A stretch of DNA of 60,938 nucleotides from Clostridia bacterium (lineage in GTDB: Bacteria; Bacillota; Clostridia; Oscillospirales; UBA644), in contig JAGASR010000001.1 in the NCBI GenBank assembly GCA_017621705.1, positions 1 through 60,938 of the forward strand, given 5' to 3'. A program made the translations under genes and the position numbers. The notes beneath the pieces are model-generated. The model did no database searches and was not told the DNA's origin. It saw only the letters and a list, made by a program, of their open reading frames with translations. Within the stretch, counting starts at the first letter, position 1. Each line of letters begins with the position of its first letter. Below, in pieces: positions 50,648 through 59,870 of the stretch.

Positions 50648-51538
50648 TTATTCTCCTGTCAGCATATCCAAAACGCATTTTGCTTCAACGTTAGGATCGA
50701 TCTTTTTTATCATGTTTGTCAAGGTTTTTCCGGGTCCGATCTCAATAAATGTATCGATACCGTTGCTTATCATGTTTTTTATTATCTTTTCCCACTTTAC
50801 GGGGTTGCAGATCTGCTCGGAAAGGAGAGTCGTGATATCTTCCGTATACGGTTCTGCTGTCATGTTGCTGTAAAGCGTTATATTATTTTTATTTGTGTTG
50901 ACTTTTTTTATTTCTTCCGCAAATTCTTCAGCCGCTTTATTCATGAACGGTGAATGAAACGCTCCTTTGACTTTTAACGGAAGTGCTCTTCCTCCTGCGG
51001 CTTTTATATCCGCAAAAAAGTCGGTCATCTGTTCGGTAAGTCCCGAAACGGTGATCTGACCGGGACAGTTGAAATTAACAGGATAGATATTTTTGTATTT
51101 TGCGCAAACTTCGCGGACTTGCTCTTCCGTAAGCTTGACAACTGCCGCCATCGATGTATCAAACTTTTCGGCTTCTTTCTGCATCAGTTCGCCGCGCTTG
51201 CAAACGAGACGAAAACCCGTTTCGTTATCAAAAATTCCGCTTACTGTCGCCGCAACGACTTCTCCGAGAGAAAATCCTGCGACCGCATCGGGAACGATAC
51301 CTTTTTCGTTAAGAACAGATGCCGCCGCAAGTTCCGTCGCGAAAAGACACGGCTGAGTATTTTTCGTTTCCTTGAGTTCCTCTTCCGTTCCTTCAAAACA
51401 TTGCGCGGAGTTGTTCGGACGGATGCTGTCGCACATTTCGTAGACCGCCGCTGCAGATCTGTATTTATCTGCAAGTTCTTTTCCCATTCCGGGGTGCTGA
51501 TCGCCCTGACCGGAAAAAACAAATGCTATTTTACCCAT
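50648..51538 (-). CDS. fabD: Malonyl-CoA:ACP transacylase
   Basis: A 296-residue transacylase with FSGQGDQHPGMGKEL at the start, the nucleophile Ser in AGFSLGEVVA (GFSLGE where most homologues have GHSLGE) and the catalytic His in KGAFHSPFM. It loads malonyl groups onto ACP. Its ATG lies inside the last 13 bases of fabK, so the two are translationally coupled. Confidence 0.95.
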   Translation of the reverse strand: MGKIAFVFSGQGDQHPGMGKELADKYRSAAAVYEMCDSIRPNNSAQCFEGTEEELKETKNTQPCLFATELAAASVLNEKGIVPDAVAGFSLGEVVAATVSGIFDNETGFRLVCKRGELMQKEAEKFDTSMAAVVKLTEEQVREVCAKYKNIYPVNFNCPGQITVSGLTEQMTDFFADIKAAGGRALPLKVKGAFHSPFMNKAAEEFAEEIKKVNTNKNNITLYSNMTAEPYTEDITTLLSEQICNPVKWEKIIKNMISNGIDTFIEIGPGKTLTNMIKKIDPNVEAKCVLDMLTGE

Positions 51539-52470
51539 TGTGATGCCCTCATAAGGATCGGCTCTGCCTCATCCATAACTTCTTTTACTATCTCTGCGGC
51601 AGGCTGTTCTTTATTTACGATTGCCGCGATCTGACCCGAAAGAAAACAGCCTTTTTCGCTGTCGCCGTCTTTAACGGCGAGTCTCAACGCCCCCGCCGCA
51701 AAAGCTTCAAGCTCCTCGTCGGGCATTCCGCCGTATTCCGCCTTAAAATATTCTCTTGCAAACGGTGTGCGCAGGCTTCTGACAGGGTGACCGAGTCTTT
51801 TGCCCGTTACCATTGTGCAGAGGTCGGTTGCTTTCAGTATTTTTTCTTTATATGCAGGGTGGATCGTACACTCATGCGCACTCAAAAATCTTGTGCCCAT
51901 CTGTACTCCTTGCGCTCCGAGCATAAATGCCGCCGCAACGCCTCGCCCGTCTGCAATACCGCCTGCGGCAATTACGGGAAGCGTCGTCGCGTCGCATATC
52001 TGCGGAACGAGTACCATCGTCGTCAGTTCTCCGACATGACCGCCGCTTTCGCCGCCCTCTGCAATAAGAGCCGAGGCTCCGAGTCTCGTCATAAGCTTTG
52101 CCATCGCGACCGATGCAACAACCGGGATCACTTTTATCCCTGCATCGAGCCATTCTTTTATATATTTGGACGGATTGCCTGCGCCCGTTGTTACGACCTC
52201 GACTTTTTCTTCGACGACGATCTTTGCAACTTCGTCCGCATACGGGCTTAACAGCATTATATTAACGCCGATGGGTTTATCCGTTATTTCTCTTGCGATT
52301 TTTATTTGTTCTTTAACATATTCTGCGGGGGCATTCCCTGCGGCAATAATACCAAGGCCGCCGCCATTCGATACGGCAGCGGCCAGTTTACCGTCCGCGA
52401 TCCAGGCCATACCGCCTTGAAATACAGGGTATTCAATGCCCAGCATTTCACAAATCGTTGACTTTATCAT
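51526..52470 (-). CDS. fabK: Enoyl-ACP reductase II, FMN-dependent
   Basis: A 314-residue FMN enzyme of the nitronate monooxygenase fold: YPVFQGGMAWIA, SNGGGLGIIAAG, AEGGESGGHVG, VIAAGGIADGRG and GAQGVQMGTRFL. It carries out the last reduction of each elongation cycle. FabK instead of FabI is typical of Clostridia, Streptococcus and some others, and such strains resist triclosan. It lies 66 bases after acpP. Confidence 0.95.
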   Translation of the reverse strand: MIKSTICEMLGIEYPVFQGGMAWIADGKLAAAVSNGGGLGIIAAGNAPAEYVKEQIKIAREITDKPIGVNIMLLSPYADEVAKIVVEEKVEVVTTGAGNPSKYIKEWLDAGIKVIPVVASVAMAKLMTRLGASALIAEGGESGGHVGELTTMVLVPQICDATTLPVIAAGGIADGRGVAAAFMLGAQGVQMGTRFLSAHECTIHPAYKEKILKATDLCTMVTGKRLGHPVRSLRTPFAREYFKAEYGGMPDEELEAFAAGALRLAVKDGDSEKGCFLSGQIAAIVNKEQPAAEIVKEVMDEAEPILMRASQWVK

Positions 52471-52536
52471 CGTAATCTATAGCTTCCGTAAACGAAAGCA
52501 TCCTTTCTTTGGGCTTGGTTTTCTGTTAATTCCCGA

Positions 52537-52758
52537 TTAGCCCTGCTTGCTCTGAATGAATTTATCAAGATCATCGATCGTTTCAACTTTCTGATCAAGC
52601 TCAATCTCAATACCGATCTCGTCTTCGAGATTCATGAGAAGTTCAACGGTGTCGAGAGAGTCAATACCAAGTTCGGAAAACTTGCTCTCGGGTTTGATAG
52701 TGGAAACGTCACAGCCGGTACGTTCCGAAACGATTTTTGCAATAGCATCAAAGTACAT
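52537..52758 (-). CDS. acpP: Acyl carrier protein
   Basis: A 73-residue acidic four-helix carrier with the phosphopantetheine serine in LGIDSLDTVELL. Start follows GGGAGGCAT. It is the first gene of the fatty acid synthesis operon. A -10 box TATAAT is at 52816-52811 (minus) with a poor -35 box, and the dyad CGAGG-TGTT-CCTCG (52843-52856) lies just upstream of the promoter and could bind a regulator. I see no clear FabT or FapR site. Confidence 0.95.
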   Translation of the reverse strand: MYFDAIAKIVSERTGCDVSTIKPESKFSELGIDSLDTVELLMNLEDEIGIEIELDQKVETIDDLDKFIQSKQG

Positions 52759-52900
52759 ATTAATATGCCTCCCAATTTTTTAGCAATTTCTGCTTTGTTT
52801 TTACGCTTTTATTATACTTATCTGCTGTTCCCCGAAATATCCCGAGGTGTTCCTCGTGAGTTCCATGATTGTGAATTTTGTTTGAACTTCGTAAACGTAA

Positions 52901-52936
52901 AAATGACAAGACAGGAAATGAACCGTCTTGTCATTT
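52901..52936. terminator. Terminator of the SGNH hydrolase gene
   Basis: Perfect 12-bp stem AAATGACAAGAC/GTCTTGTCATTT, T-rich on both strands. It also insulates the acpP promoter from upstream transcription. Confidence 0.85.
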
Positions 52937-52954
52937 TTGTTTTTTATTGAATTT

Positions 52955-54082
52955 TTAAAACATCTCTTTAACCGCCTCGTAAAGTGCATCCGCCCATACT
53001 TCGCAGCCCTTTTTATCTGGATGTCCGCCGTATATTGCGGCGCTCGGACGGTCTTCTTTTCCGAGGCAAAGAACATTGTCGAAAACAAGATCGACCTTGT
53101 CTTTTAATTCCGTTTTAATGAATTCGTTGACTCGTTCCCATTTTCCGATCTTATCTTCCGAGTAATCGAACGGCGGAACCGTCTGCAGAATGACCGTCAT
53201 ATCCGTTTTTTTCAGCATCTTAACGATCGTTGCAAGGTCGGCTTTTATCTGTTCTTCCGAAAATCCCTGCATAATATCGTTAACACCGTAGCAGACAAAA
53301 GCGATATCGTTCTGCTTAGCTTTGAACGCCCACGCGCCCTCCGATGCTAAGTCGTTCGCACGTCCGTGACCGATACCGAGGTTCCAATATGCGTATTCGT
53401 CACCGATCTTGTCTGCAAGAAATACGCTCCAATGCTCGTATCTGTTAAGTCTTGTGCCCAATCCCTGAGTTATCGAGTCGCCGAGGAATGTTATTTTCTT
53501 TTTAACTTCTCTGTCGCATCCGATCATCGAAGCGAACGGTGTGTTTTTCGAATATTTCCATTTTCCGTTTTCTTTGACGTATACGGGGAGAAGTGTTTCT
53601 TCCTGATGAGGTACCGTTTCGCCCGAAAACGATACTTCAAGGCAAAGATATTCGTCCTGATCAAATTTCAGTTTTATGGGATCACACGAAAAGAACTCAC
53701 CGGGCATGACTTCTTTCGACTTTTGTCCGCCGAAAGTCAATTCTTTAAAGTCCGAAACGATAATGTCGGCTTCGATATTTTCTTCAAGATCGGCAATCGT
53801 CATTCCGGTTATATCTTTTTCGTTGTCGATTTCTTTACATCTGCCGATTCTTGCGCTGTGTATCGTCCAACTGTCGCAGATTACGTTTTTATGGCAGAGC
53901 GATCCGTCAGAAAAAGTGCTTTCTATAATGTTTGAAAACAGAATGGAGTATTCATATTCTCCGCCGATCGTTATTTTATAAAAAACACGACCGGTTTTTA
54001 TCTCATTTTCTTTGGTTGAATACTGTAACTGATTAACGCCGCCTGCGTATGTGTTTGAAACATACTTTTCAAAATATTTCAT
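52955..54082 (-). CDS. SGNH/GDSL hydrolase, CE2-like esterase
   Basis: A 375-residue intracellular enzyme. An N-terminal beta-sandwich of about 190 residues precedes an SGNH domain: block I ITFLGDSITQG (nucleophile Ser near residue 207), block II with Gly (NLGIGHGRAND), block III CYGVNDIMQG, and block V GGHPDKKG with the catalytic His. The jelly-roll plus SGNH arrangement is that of CE2-type acetyl-xylan or other carbohydrate esterases. The surrounding glycosidase genes support removal of acetyl groups from sugars. Start after GGAGGCTCA. Confidence 0.82.
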   Translation of the reverse strand: MKYFEKYVSNTYAGGVNQLQYSTKENEIKTGRVFYKITIGGEYEYSILFSNIIESTFSDGSLCHKNVICDSWTIHSARIGRCKEIDNEKDITGMTIADLEENIEADIIVSDFKELTFGGQKSKEVMPGEFFSCDPIKLKFDQDEYLCLEVSFSGETVPHQEETLLPVYVKENGKWKYSKNTPFASMIGCDREVKKKITFLGDSITQGLGTRLNRYEHWSVFLADKIGDEYAYWNLGIGHGRANDLASEGAWAFKAKQNDIAFVCYGVNDIMQGFSEEQIKADLATIVKMLKKTDMTVILQTVPPFDYSEDKIGKWERVNEFIKTELKDKVDLVFDNVLCLGKEDRPSAAIYGGHPDKKGCEVWADALYEAVKEMF

Positions 54083-54166
54083 GATTGAGCCTCCGCAAAT
54101 ATCGGGTTTGATTGTATATTTATTATATCATAATTTTTTCTGTAATTCAAGAGCGTTCATGGATAA

Positions 54167-54199
54167 ATAAAGCCATACGGAATGTCTGTATAGCTTTAT
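54167..54199 (-). terminator. Terminator-like hairpin after the XRE regulator gene
   Basis: ATAAAGC-ATAC/GTAT-GCTTTAT hairpin just downstream of the minus-strand stop at 54211. Its left arm ATAAAGCCATACGGA is shared exactly with the hairpin at 58118-58149. Confidence 0.6.
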
Positions 54200-54210
54200 A
54201 TTGTAAAAGA

Positions 54211-55395
54211 CTATTTTGCTTTCGGTCTTATTTGTATCAATGCTTTAACTCTCTCGCAAAGTCCTTCAAATTTCGGATCATTTCGGATAGGATCAAATTC
54301 AGTTTTTTGTTGCAGCCAACATAAATAACCCTTCGGATCGACAAGATAACCCAGTCCGACACTTCCGTTGCTTGAACGGATACTTGAACTTATACAAATA
54401 TTACGTTCCAAATCGCCGTCCGGGTCATTATTTCTGTTCAGCCAGCTTTCCTCAGCGAACCACTCCATTCCGTCAAGGAAAGGACATGAGGTCGGGATAG
54501 CTGTCTCATCGGTAATTTTCATTGTTTCTTCCAACAACGAAACAGCCTTTTCAATCTCAGATATAGCATATTCATGCTCTGACTTACTTACGGCGCGCAT
54601 CGCCGATTTTAAGCCCAATTCGATTCTGTCCTCTGTCCACATATCAGGACGTTCATCAGCAGCGCCGCAACGAATAACGGAAAGAATCGATGACATAAAT
54701 TCATCAGCATTATTTTTATGTTCGATACTGGCTTCCCAATTTCTTAAATAATGAGGACAAAGAATATTTCTTAAAGCATCATAAAGCTGATATCTTCTTT
54801 CAGTTTCAAAACGCTGTACGTCTCCGTTTGTCAGATACCTGTTAAAAAGCAAAGCACGTTCAGAACAGTCAAATGATGTTGTATTTTTGCTCATAAATTC
54901 TTTTAAATTTTCTTCAGTCTCTATTGCAGCCATTGTTTTGATCGTATGAGGGAACATCGGATGTTTCTCAAGATATTCTTCCGCAAACAACCTTACTTCG
55001 GGAAGTATTTCAGGATCGCTGAAAGCTCGGTTATTCCCTTCGACCCACGGACGCCATGCTGATTCGTTGTTTAGATAATTTCTTCGTATATCCCGTAAAA
55101 GAGAAACGATATATTCCGCATTGTAATCTTGTTTCATGCATTCGCGGCGAAGCTCGTCGAACGTTTCTTCTGCACGTTTTTCTTTTTCGATTTGAGGCAT
55201 TCCAAGGAGTTCATCGACTGTTACGGCAAGAACTTCCGAGATCGCAGGCAAAAGTTCGATATCAGGGTAGGTAGTCCCGTTTTCCCAACGGCTGACAGAC
55301 TGATATGTCACGCCCAAGCGGTCAGCGAGCGTTTCCTGCGTTATATCGTTTTTTCTTCGGTAATTGCGAATATTTTCACCAATAGTCAGTTTCAT
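54211..55395 (-). CDS. XRE-family regulator with a long C-terminal domain
   Basis: The 394-residue protein has a clear N-terminal HTH (GENIRNYRRKNDITQETLADRLGVTYQSVSRWENG, then YPDIELLPAISEVLAVTVDELLG). The C-terminal 320 residues are helical and TPR-like; I know no defined function for them. The ATG at 55395 is preferred because AAGGAGAAAA precedes it; the ORF could extend to 55425. Its own promoter lies at 55451-55479. It is between the esterase and alpha-xylosidase genes and could regulate them. Confidence 0.82.
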   Translation of the reverse strand: MKLTIGENIRNYRRKNDITQETLADRLGVTYQSVSRWENGTTYPDIELLPAISEVLAVTVDELLGMPQIEKEKRAEETFDELRRECMKQDYNAEYIVSLLRDIRRNYLNNESAWRPWVEGNNRAFSDPEILPEVRLFAEEYLEKHPMFPHTIKTMAAIETEENLKEFMSKNTTSFDCSERALLFNRYLTNGDVQRFETERRYQLYDALRNILCPHYLRNWEASIEHKNNADEFMSSILSVIRCGAADERPDMWTEDRIELGLKSAMRAVSKSEHEYAISEIEKAVSLLEETMKITDETAIPTSCPFLDGMEWFAEESWLNRNNDPDGDLERNICISSSIRSSNGSVGLGYLVDPKGYLCWLQQKTEFDPIRNDPKFEGLCERVKALIQIRPKAK

Positions 55396-55450
55396 TTTTT
55401 TCTCCTTATACAGTATCTTTCGCATTGCAACGCATTCTTTTGATATTTCT

Positions 55451-55479
55451 ATTATACATCAATCTACCCCTGAAATCAA
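55451..55479 (-). promoter_or_regulatory. Promoter of the XRE regulator gene
   Basis: Minus-strand TTGATT (55479-55474), 17-bp spacer, TATAAT (55456-55451). Confidence 0.75.
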
Positions 55480-55592
55480 TAACGCATTACGAGAGAAATA
55501 TTCTTATTCTATGTTATATTCGAATCCCCCGATTAAAACCGATCTTAATATTTCATTGACCGTAAACCAATAAAGAAAATCGATGCAAAGAA

Positions 55593-55621
55593 AAGGCGCT
55601 GTGGGTTAAACACAGCACCTT
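55593..55621 (-). terminator. Terminator of the alpha-xylosidase gene
   Basis: On the minus strand AAGGTGCTGTG/CACAGCGCCTT followed by TTCTTT, just past the stop at 55633. Confidence 0.8.
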
Positions 55622-55632
55622 AATGTTATATT

Positions 55633-58029
55633 TTATCCGATATCAAAAGATACCTGATTATTGTTGACGTTTAATATAACTCCCTTTTCGCATTTTTCAG
55701 CTGTTGCACCGATGATATTTTCAATGCGGTAGATATTTCTCATGCAGATCTTGAGGTCGTTGTATGTACCGTCGAGAGTTACCGTTATTTTTCCGTTATC
55801 GTTGACGGCATCGGCTTTGAGCGCAAATTCACCGTCGATATTATAAATAACAGTGTCTGCTCTATCTTTTAACGAGAATATATTAAGCGTAAGTCCATCT
55901 GTATAGTCGTATTCGGGATCTTTGCGGTTATTCCCTACGGGAATTATAGAATTTTCACGAGCAAACAAAGGCAGTGAGAAATAATCGTAGCTTTCCTCGA
56001 TCCATTCTCTGCCTTGTCTGACGTCATTTGAAAGCAAATGGGTCCATTCGCCTTTGGGCAGATAGTATTTTGCTATGCCTTCTTCATTGAAAATAGGTGC
56101 GACAAGAAGGCTTTCACCGAGCATATACTGTGTCTCGAGATCTTCGCAAAAAATATCGTTAGGGAATTCAAGAACCATCGCACGCATTGATGGTATGCCT
56201 GTTTTGTGCGAAACGACAGCCTTCGAATAAATGTAGGGCATAAGAGTGCATTTAAGTTCTGTGAACGCTTTGAGTACGGCAACGGATTCTTCGCCGTTTT
56301 CTTCTCCTTCCTTGGAGAAGAGCCACGGAACCTTATGCGCAATACCGTGAAGCCTTGAATGTGTTGAAAGCAGACCGAAAGCCGCCCATCTTTTATACAG
56401 ATCCGCAGTCGCCGTTCCGCCGAATCCTGCGATATCGTGGCTCCAGAAACTAAAGCCCGACAGACATAGCGACAGACCCGCACGGAGCGACAAAGCCATA
56501 TCCTGATAGTTTGCTTCAGGGTCTCCGCCCCAGTGAACGGGGAATTTCTGACTGCCGACTGTACAGCTTCGTCCGAAAAGACAAGCTTTATTTTTGCCTT
56601 TGTATTCTTCAAGAAGCTCAAAAAGGCATTTATTATATAAATATGTATAGTAGTTATGCATACGGAGAGGATCACTGCCGTCGTGATAAACTATATCGGT
56701 CGGGATCCTTTCCCCGAAATCGGTCTTGAAACAGACGATTCCTTGATCGAGAAGCGGACGGAGCTTATCCTGGAACCATTTATATGCGTCGGGATTTGTG
56801 AAGTCAACTATGCCCATGCCCGATTGCCATTCGTCCCATTGCCATACATCTCCGTTCGGCTTTTTTATCATATAGCCAAGCTCTTTTGCTTCATCGAAAA
56901 GCGGAGATCTCTGCGCTATATAGGAATTGAGCCAGAAACACGGTTTGATATTTCGTTCCTCATTCAGAACCCTCAACTGTTCTTCAATATTCGGAAAAAT
57001 ATCACGGTCCCATTCAAAGCTTACCCATGTGTTTTCCTTCATGGAAAAAGCATCGTATAAGAAAACATGAAGCGGAAGTTCTCTGTCTGCCATCCCGTCA
57101 ATAAGTTCCATTACTTTTTCTTCATTATAATCCGAAGATGCAGATGTTGTAAGCCATAAACCGAATGACCATGCCGGCGGAAGTGCAGGCTTGCCGGTAA
57201 GTGTGGTGTAACCGCCGATAACATCCTTCATGTTTTCGCCGCCGATAACCATGAAATCTATTTTTTCGCCCGGTACTGAAAATTGAACTCTCGATGCCTG
57301 CTCAGAACCAACCTCATAAGATACAGGACCCGAGTCATTTACAAAAACACCGTAGCCTCTGTTTGTAACATAAAAAGGTATACATTTATACGAAATATCT
57401 GTATTCGTGCCGCCGTCTTCATTCCAAGTCGTTACGGACTGACCGTTTTTGACAAAAGGAGTGAATCTTTCTCCGAGACCGTATATCTTTTCACCTAAGC
57501 CGAGTGCCATCTGAACACGCATGAAACTCGATGATTTCGATGCTTTTCCACTGCTGCCGATAAGCTCAAGATCAAGCTGCTTATCCATCATATCTTCATC
57601 CTGAACCGAGATGCTGCTGATGGATGCGGCGTTATTTTGATTTGCAATGCCTGCAATCTTTTTATCTTTGTAATAATACGTGAATGTGCAGGGGCTTTTG
57701 GTGATTACAAGCTTCGTGTCTCCGCTTTTAATTGAAACATACGTTTCAGTGTTTTCAATTTCGGGAGTAAAGTCGGCAATATTAAGATCAAACTGCGGTA
57801 TTTTCTGATTACTGCCTTTGAAATGCCATGCCTCTGTTCTTATAATGTTGGGCTGCGGTGAAGATATAAACATTTCAATAACGGCACCGCCTATAGTGGG
57901 AACATTCGCACCGTATGGAACTGTATATAAGTATATCTTATTATCAAGAATACGTGTTTCACGGACCTGTACAGTACTGTTTACATGAACACCTTTTCTG
58001 TCTTTCCAAAAGCCTTTTGTGAATTTCAT
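55633..58029 (-). CDS. Alpha-xylosidase, GH31 (YicI-like)
   Basis: A 798-residue enzyme; E. coli YicI has 772. The nucleophile Asp is in CFKTDFGERIP, as in YicI, and the acid/base Asp lies in FWSHDIAGFGG; ARENSIIPVG marks the C-terminal beta domain. The KTDFGE form is characteristic of alpha-xylosidases rather than alpha-glucosidases. It removes alpha-xylose from xyloglucan fragments, inside the cell (no signal peptide). The ATG at 58029 follows AGGAGGATG; an in-frame extension to 58167 would overlap the next gene. Promoter at 58067-58095. Confidence 0.9.
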   Translation of the reverse strand: MKFTKGFWKDRKGVHVNSTVQVRETRILDNKIYLYTVPYGANVPTIGGAVIEMFISSPQPNIIRTEAWHFKGSNQKIPQFDLNIADFTPEIENTETYVSIKSGDTKLVITKSPCTFTYYYKDKKIAGIANQNNAASISSISVQDEDMMDKQLDLELIGSSGKASKSSSFMRVQMALGLGEKIYGLGERFTPFVKNGQSVTTWNEDGGTNTDISYKCIPFYVTNRGYGVFVNDSGPVSYEVGSEQASRVQFSVPGEKIDFMVIGGENMKDVIGGYTTLTGKPALPPAWSFGLWLTTSASSDYNEEKVMELIDGMADRELPLHVFLYDAFSMKENTWVSFEWDRDIFPNIEEQLRVLNEERNIKPCFWLNSYIAQRSPLFDEAKELGYMIKKPNGDVWQWDEWQSGMGIVDFTNPDAYKWFQDKLRPLLDQGIVCFKTDFGERIPTDIVYHDGSDPLRMHNYYTYLYNKCLFELLEEYKGKNKACLFGRSCTVGSQKFPVHWGGDPEANYQDMALSLRAGLSLCLSGFSFWSHDIAGFGGTATADLYKRWAAFGLLSTHSRLHGIAHKVPWLFSKEGEENGEESVAVLKAFTELKCTLMPYIYSKAVVSHKTGIPSMRAMVLEFPNDIFCEDLETQYMLGESLLVAPIFNEEGIAKYYLPKGEWTHLLSNDVRQGREWIEESYDYFSLPLFARENSIIPVGNNRKDPEYDYTDGLTLNIFSLKDRADTVIYNIDGEFALKADAVNDNGKITVTLDGTYNDLKICMRNIYRIENIIGATAEKCEKGVILNVNNNQVSFDIG

Positions 58030-58066
58030 AACATCCTCCTGAAAACCGTGTTGCTTTATTGTTGAC

Positions 58067-58095
58067 ATTTTATCATATTTAAACATAAAAATCAA
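58067..58095 (-). promoter_or_regulatory. Promoter of the alpha-xylosidase gene
   Basis: Minus-strand TTGATT (58095-58090), 17-bp spacer, TAAAAT (58072-58067). Confidence 0.7.
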
Positions 58096-58117
58096 TAGAT
58101 AAATAAGATTATAAAAA

Positions 58118-58149
58118 ATAAAGCCATACGGAAAAATGTATGACTTTAT
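58118..58149 (-). terminator. Terminator-like hairpin after the sialidase-fold gene
   Basis: ATAAAGCCATAC/GTATGACTTTAT hairpin at the end of the minus-strand gene (stop at 58155). Its ATAAAGCCATACGGA arm is identical to that of the hairpin at 54167. Confidence 0.6.
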
Positions 58150-58154
58150 GATAA

Positions 58155-59285
58155 TTATATTTTCCATTTTGTAAAGCCGATCGAGGTTTTGGTGTCATCC
58201 ACGAAAAGCTGATAGTAGACTGTAACGAGAGAACCGTCCGAGAGTTCGACTGTCGCAGGATAACCGAGATCCGCATCGGGAGCATCGGATAAAATAAATT
58301 CTTCTCCGAAAGTTCGGCATCCGTCGTAGCTTACCGCCGCGCGTATTCCGAAAGGTGCGTAACGTCTGCCGTATGTCATCAGAACAGAACCGTCTTTTCT
58401 TAAAAGCAGGTGGGGAGGGGAGCCTGTCTTTCCGTATTTCCATACGTCGCCCCAACTCTTTCCGCCGTCTTTTGACGAAATGAGATATATGCCGAATTCA
58501 TGAAGCTTCGGATCGTCATGCGCTCTTATCGCAGCTATCAGTTCTCCGCTTTCAAGCTCAACAATATGTGGTTCGTGCAAGTATTCGTGATGCGCCGCAG
58601 AATCAAGAGGAAGTTTTGAAATCATCTGCCATGTTGCGCCGTCGTCAAAACTTTCATAGAGGAAGATTCTGCCTTTATCCTCTTCTTTTACGGTGTCTCC
58701 GTCTTCGGGAAAAATATTGTCGTATCTGCTCGCAAGACCCGGAAATTCACGTCCCAGATACAAAAGTCGTCCGCTATTTGTTTTTACGGGCCCGTGAGGC
58801 GTCGATATCGGCATTTTTATTGCAGGTTCCCATGTTTTTCCGTAGTCGAACGATCTTCGTATAAACGAGCCTGCTCGATTTTCTTCCGGAGTGAACTGCT
58901 CATACGCATCAAGATAAGCCCCGATCATCAGACGAAAATGCTCCTCCGCATCCCTGACTATCCAGTTTCTCCATTTTGTTCTGTAAACTTCTGCAGGGTG
59001 ATTGAAATATGAAAGGATCATCTTTCCGTTGCCGAGATATGTTATGCCCGTGTCTCTGTCGTCAAGCCAAGTGTCGTTTACAATGCTCGGAACAGACCAG
59101 CTCTCGCCGCTGTCATTGCTTACGGACATCAGATTTTTGCCGAACGGACAGACATGCGACGATCTGTACCCTGACCAGACTGTATATAAAACTTCGTTTT
59201 CGTCTTTGCATATCGACGGCCATGCCTGATATTTGCACGGCCCGACAGTTGAACGGTAAACAAGCCCTTTTTTAAGAATTTTCAT
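58155..59285 (-). CDS. Sialidase-fold (BNR/Asp-box) hydrolase
   Basis: A 376-residue six-bladed propeller protein with Asp-box repeats SNDSGESWS, SFDYGKTW, SFDDGATWQ and SKDGGKSWG. An N-terminal WPSICKDENEVLYTVWSG and a late MTYGRRYAP match the general exo-sialidase/neuraminidase-like superfamily. No signal peptide. True sialidase activity is not certain: the FRIP motif with its catalytic Arg is not obvious, and related proteins act on other sugars. Start after GGAGGCTCTC. It lies next to the alpha-xylosidase gene. Confidence 0.72.
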   Translation of the reverse strand: MKILKKGLVYRSTVGPCKYQAWPSICKDENEVLYTVWSGYRSSHVCPFGKNLMSVSNDSGESWSVPSIVNDTWLDDRDTGITYLGNGKMILSYFNHPAEVYRTKWRNWIVRDAEEHFRLMIGAYLDAYEQFTPEENRAGSFIRRSFDYGKTWEPAIKMPISTPHGPVKTNSGRLLYLGREFPGLASRYDNIFPEDGDTVKEEDKGRIFLYESFDDGATWQMISKLPLDSAAHHEYLHEPHIVELESGELIAAIRAHDDPKLHEFGIYLISSKDGGKSWGDVWKYGKTGSPPHLLLRKDGSVLMTYGRRYAPFGIRAAVSYDGCRTFGEEFILSDAPDADLGYPATVELSDGSLVTVYYQLFVDDTKTSIGFTKWKI

Positions 59286-59332
59286 GGAGAGCCTCCTGTC
59301 TGTATTTGCGAAAATGGTTCCGATAAGAAATA

Positions 59333-59662
59333 TTAATAATTTGCTGTCCGATTGCGCTTATAAAAATAATCTTCAGCGCCCGAAATATATTTTTTATAAT
59401 CGATCCGCACAATACGGTCTGCTCCTGCCTGAAACGCCATTCTGCCGATACCGTTGATGAAGTTTACGGTATGGTTTCTGTTGACAGCGTAAAAATTATC
59501 GGATGCGCGCTCCGAAATTTTAACACCGTCCTCAAAAGTATATCCCTGCGCTTCGGCGGCGGAAATAAATTTTTCTTGTGTTTCTTTGTCCGAAAGATAT
59601 ACGTACACACGCTTTTCGGTTTTGCTTACAAGCTGCTTAATGGTTTTTTCTTTTTTTGACAT
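59333..59662 (-). CDS. 109-residue mobile-element-type protein behind an attenuator leader
   Basis: A basic 109-residue alpha/beta protein (SKKEKTIKQLVSKTEKRVYVYL...) with no motif I can assign. It begins after GGAGGCATTT. Upstream is a 170-nt leader with a consensus promoter and two mutually exclusive hairpins, the second a terminator, so it is under transcription attenuation. Similar small genes are common on clostridial phages and elements. Function unknown. Confidence 0.6.
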   Translation of the reverse strand: MSKKEKTIKQLVSKTEKRVYVYLSDKETQEKFISAAEAQGYTFEDGVKISERASDNFYAVNRNHTVNFINGIGRMAFQAGADRIVRIDYKKYISGAEDYFYKRNRTANY

Positions 59663-59698
59663 TATAAATGCCTCCTCATCAGAATTTAATCCTATGAG

Positions 59699-59835
59699 GG
59701 CAAAAAAAACAACACCTAACGTTGCCGATAGGTGTGTTGATTCTTATTAACACCTATCGTCTTGCCCTTTTCCACCTTACTTTCGCAGGTTGGCAGCGGT
59801 CATCGGGGACATCCCTCGCGCACTCTTTATAGGAT
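59699..59835 (-). promoter_or_regulatory. Leader with antiterminator/terminator switch, riboswitch candidate
   Basis: In the minus-strand transcript, CGATAGGTGT (59759-59750) pairs perfectly with ACACCTATCG (59735-59726) as an antiterminator. Alternatively CAACACACCTA (59739 leftwards) pairs with TAGGTGTTG (to 59710) as a terminator followed by U8 (59709-59702). The two share the ACACCTA segment, so only one can form. The upstream 75 nt hold small stems (GGGA-TG-TCCC, ACCT...AGGT) that could be a sensor. No known class recognised. Confidence 0.65.
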
Positions 59836-59841
59836 AGCTAT

Positions 59842-59870
59842 ATTATAACACTTTTTTTATTGAAAGTCAA
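59842..59870 (-). promoter_or_regulatory. Promoter of the attenuated leader
   Basis: Minus-strand TTGACT (59870-59865), 17-bp spacer, TATAAT (59847-59842). Confidence 0.85.

Noticed and set aside
52800..52900. FabT or FapR operator upstream of acpP
   Set aside because: Only loose matches (GTTCAAACAAAATTC) to the FabT pattern; neither half-site is convincing.
59699..59835. T-box leader
   Set aside because: No T-box sequence (GGGTGG-ACC type), no specifier stem, and the downstream gene is not an aminoacyl-tRNA synthetase or amino acid gene.
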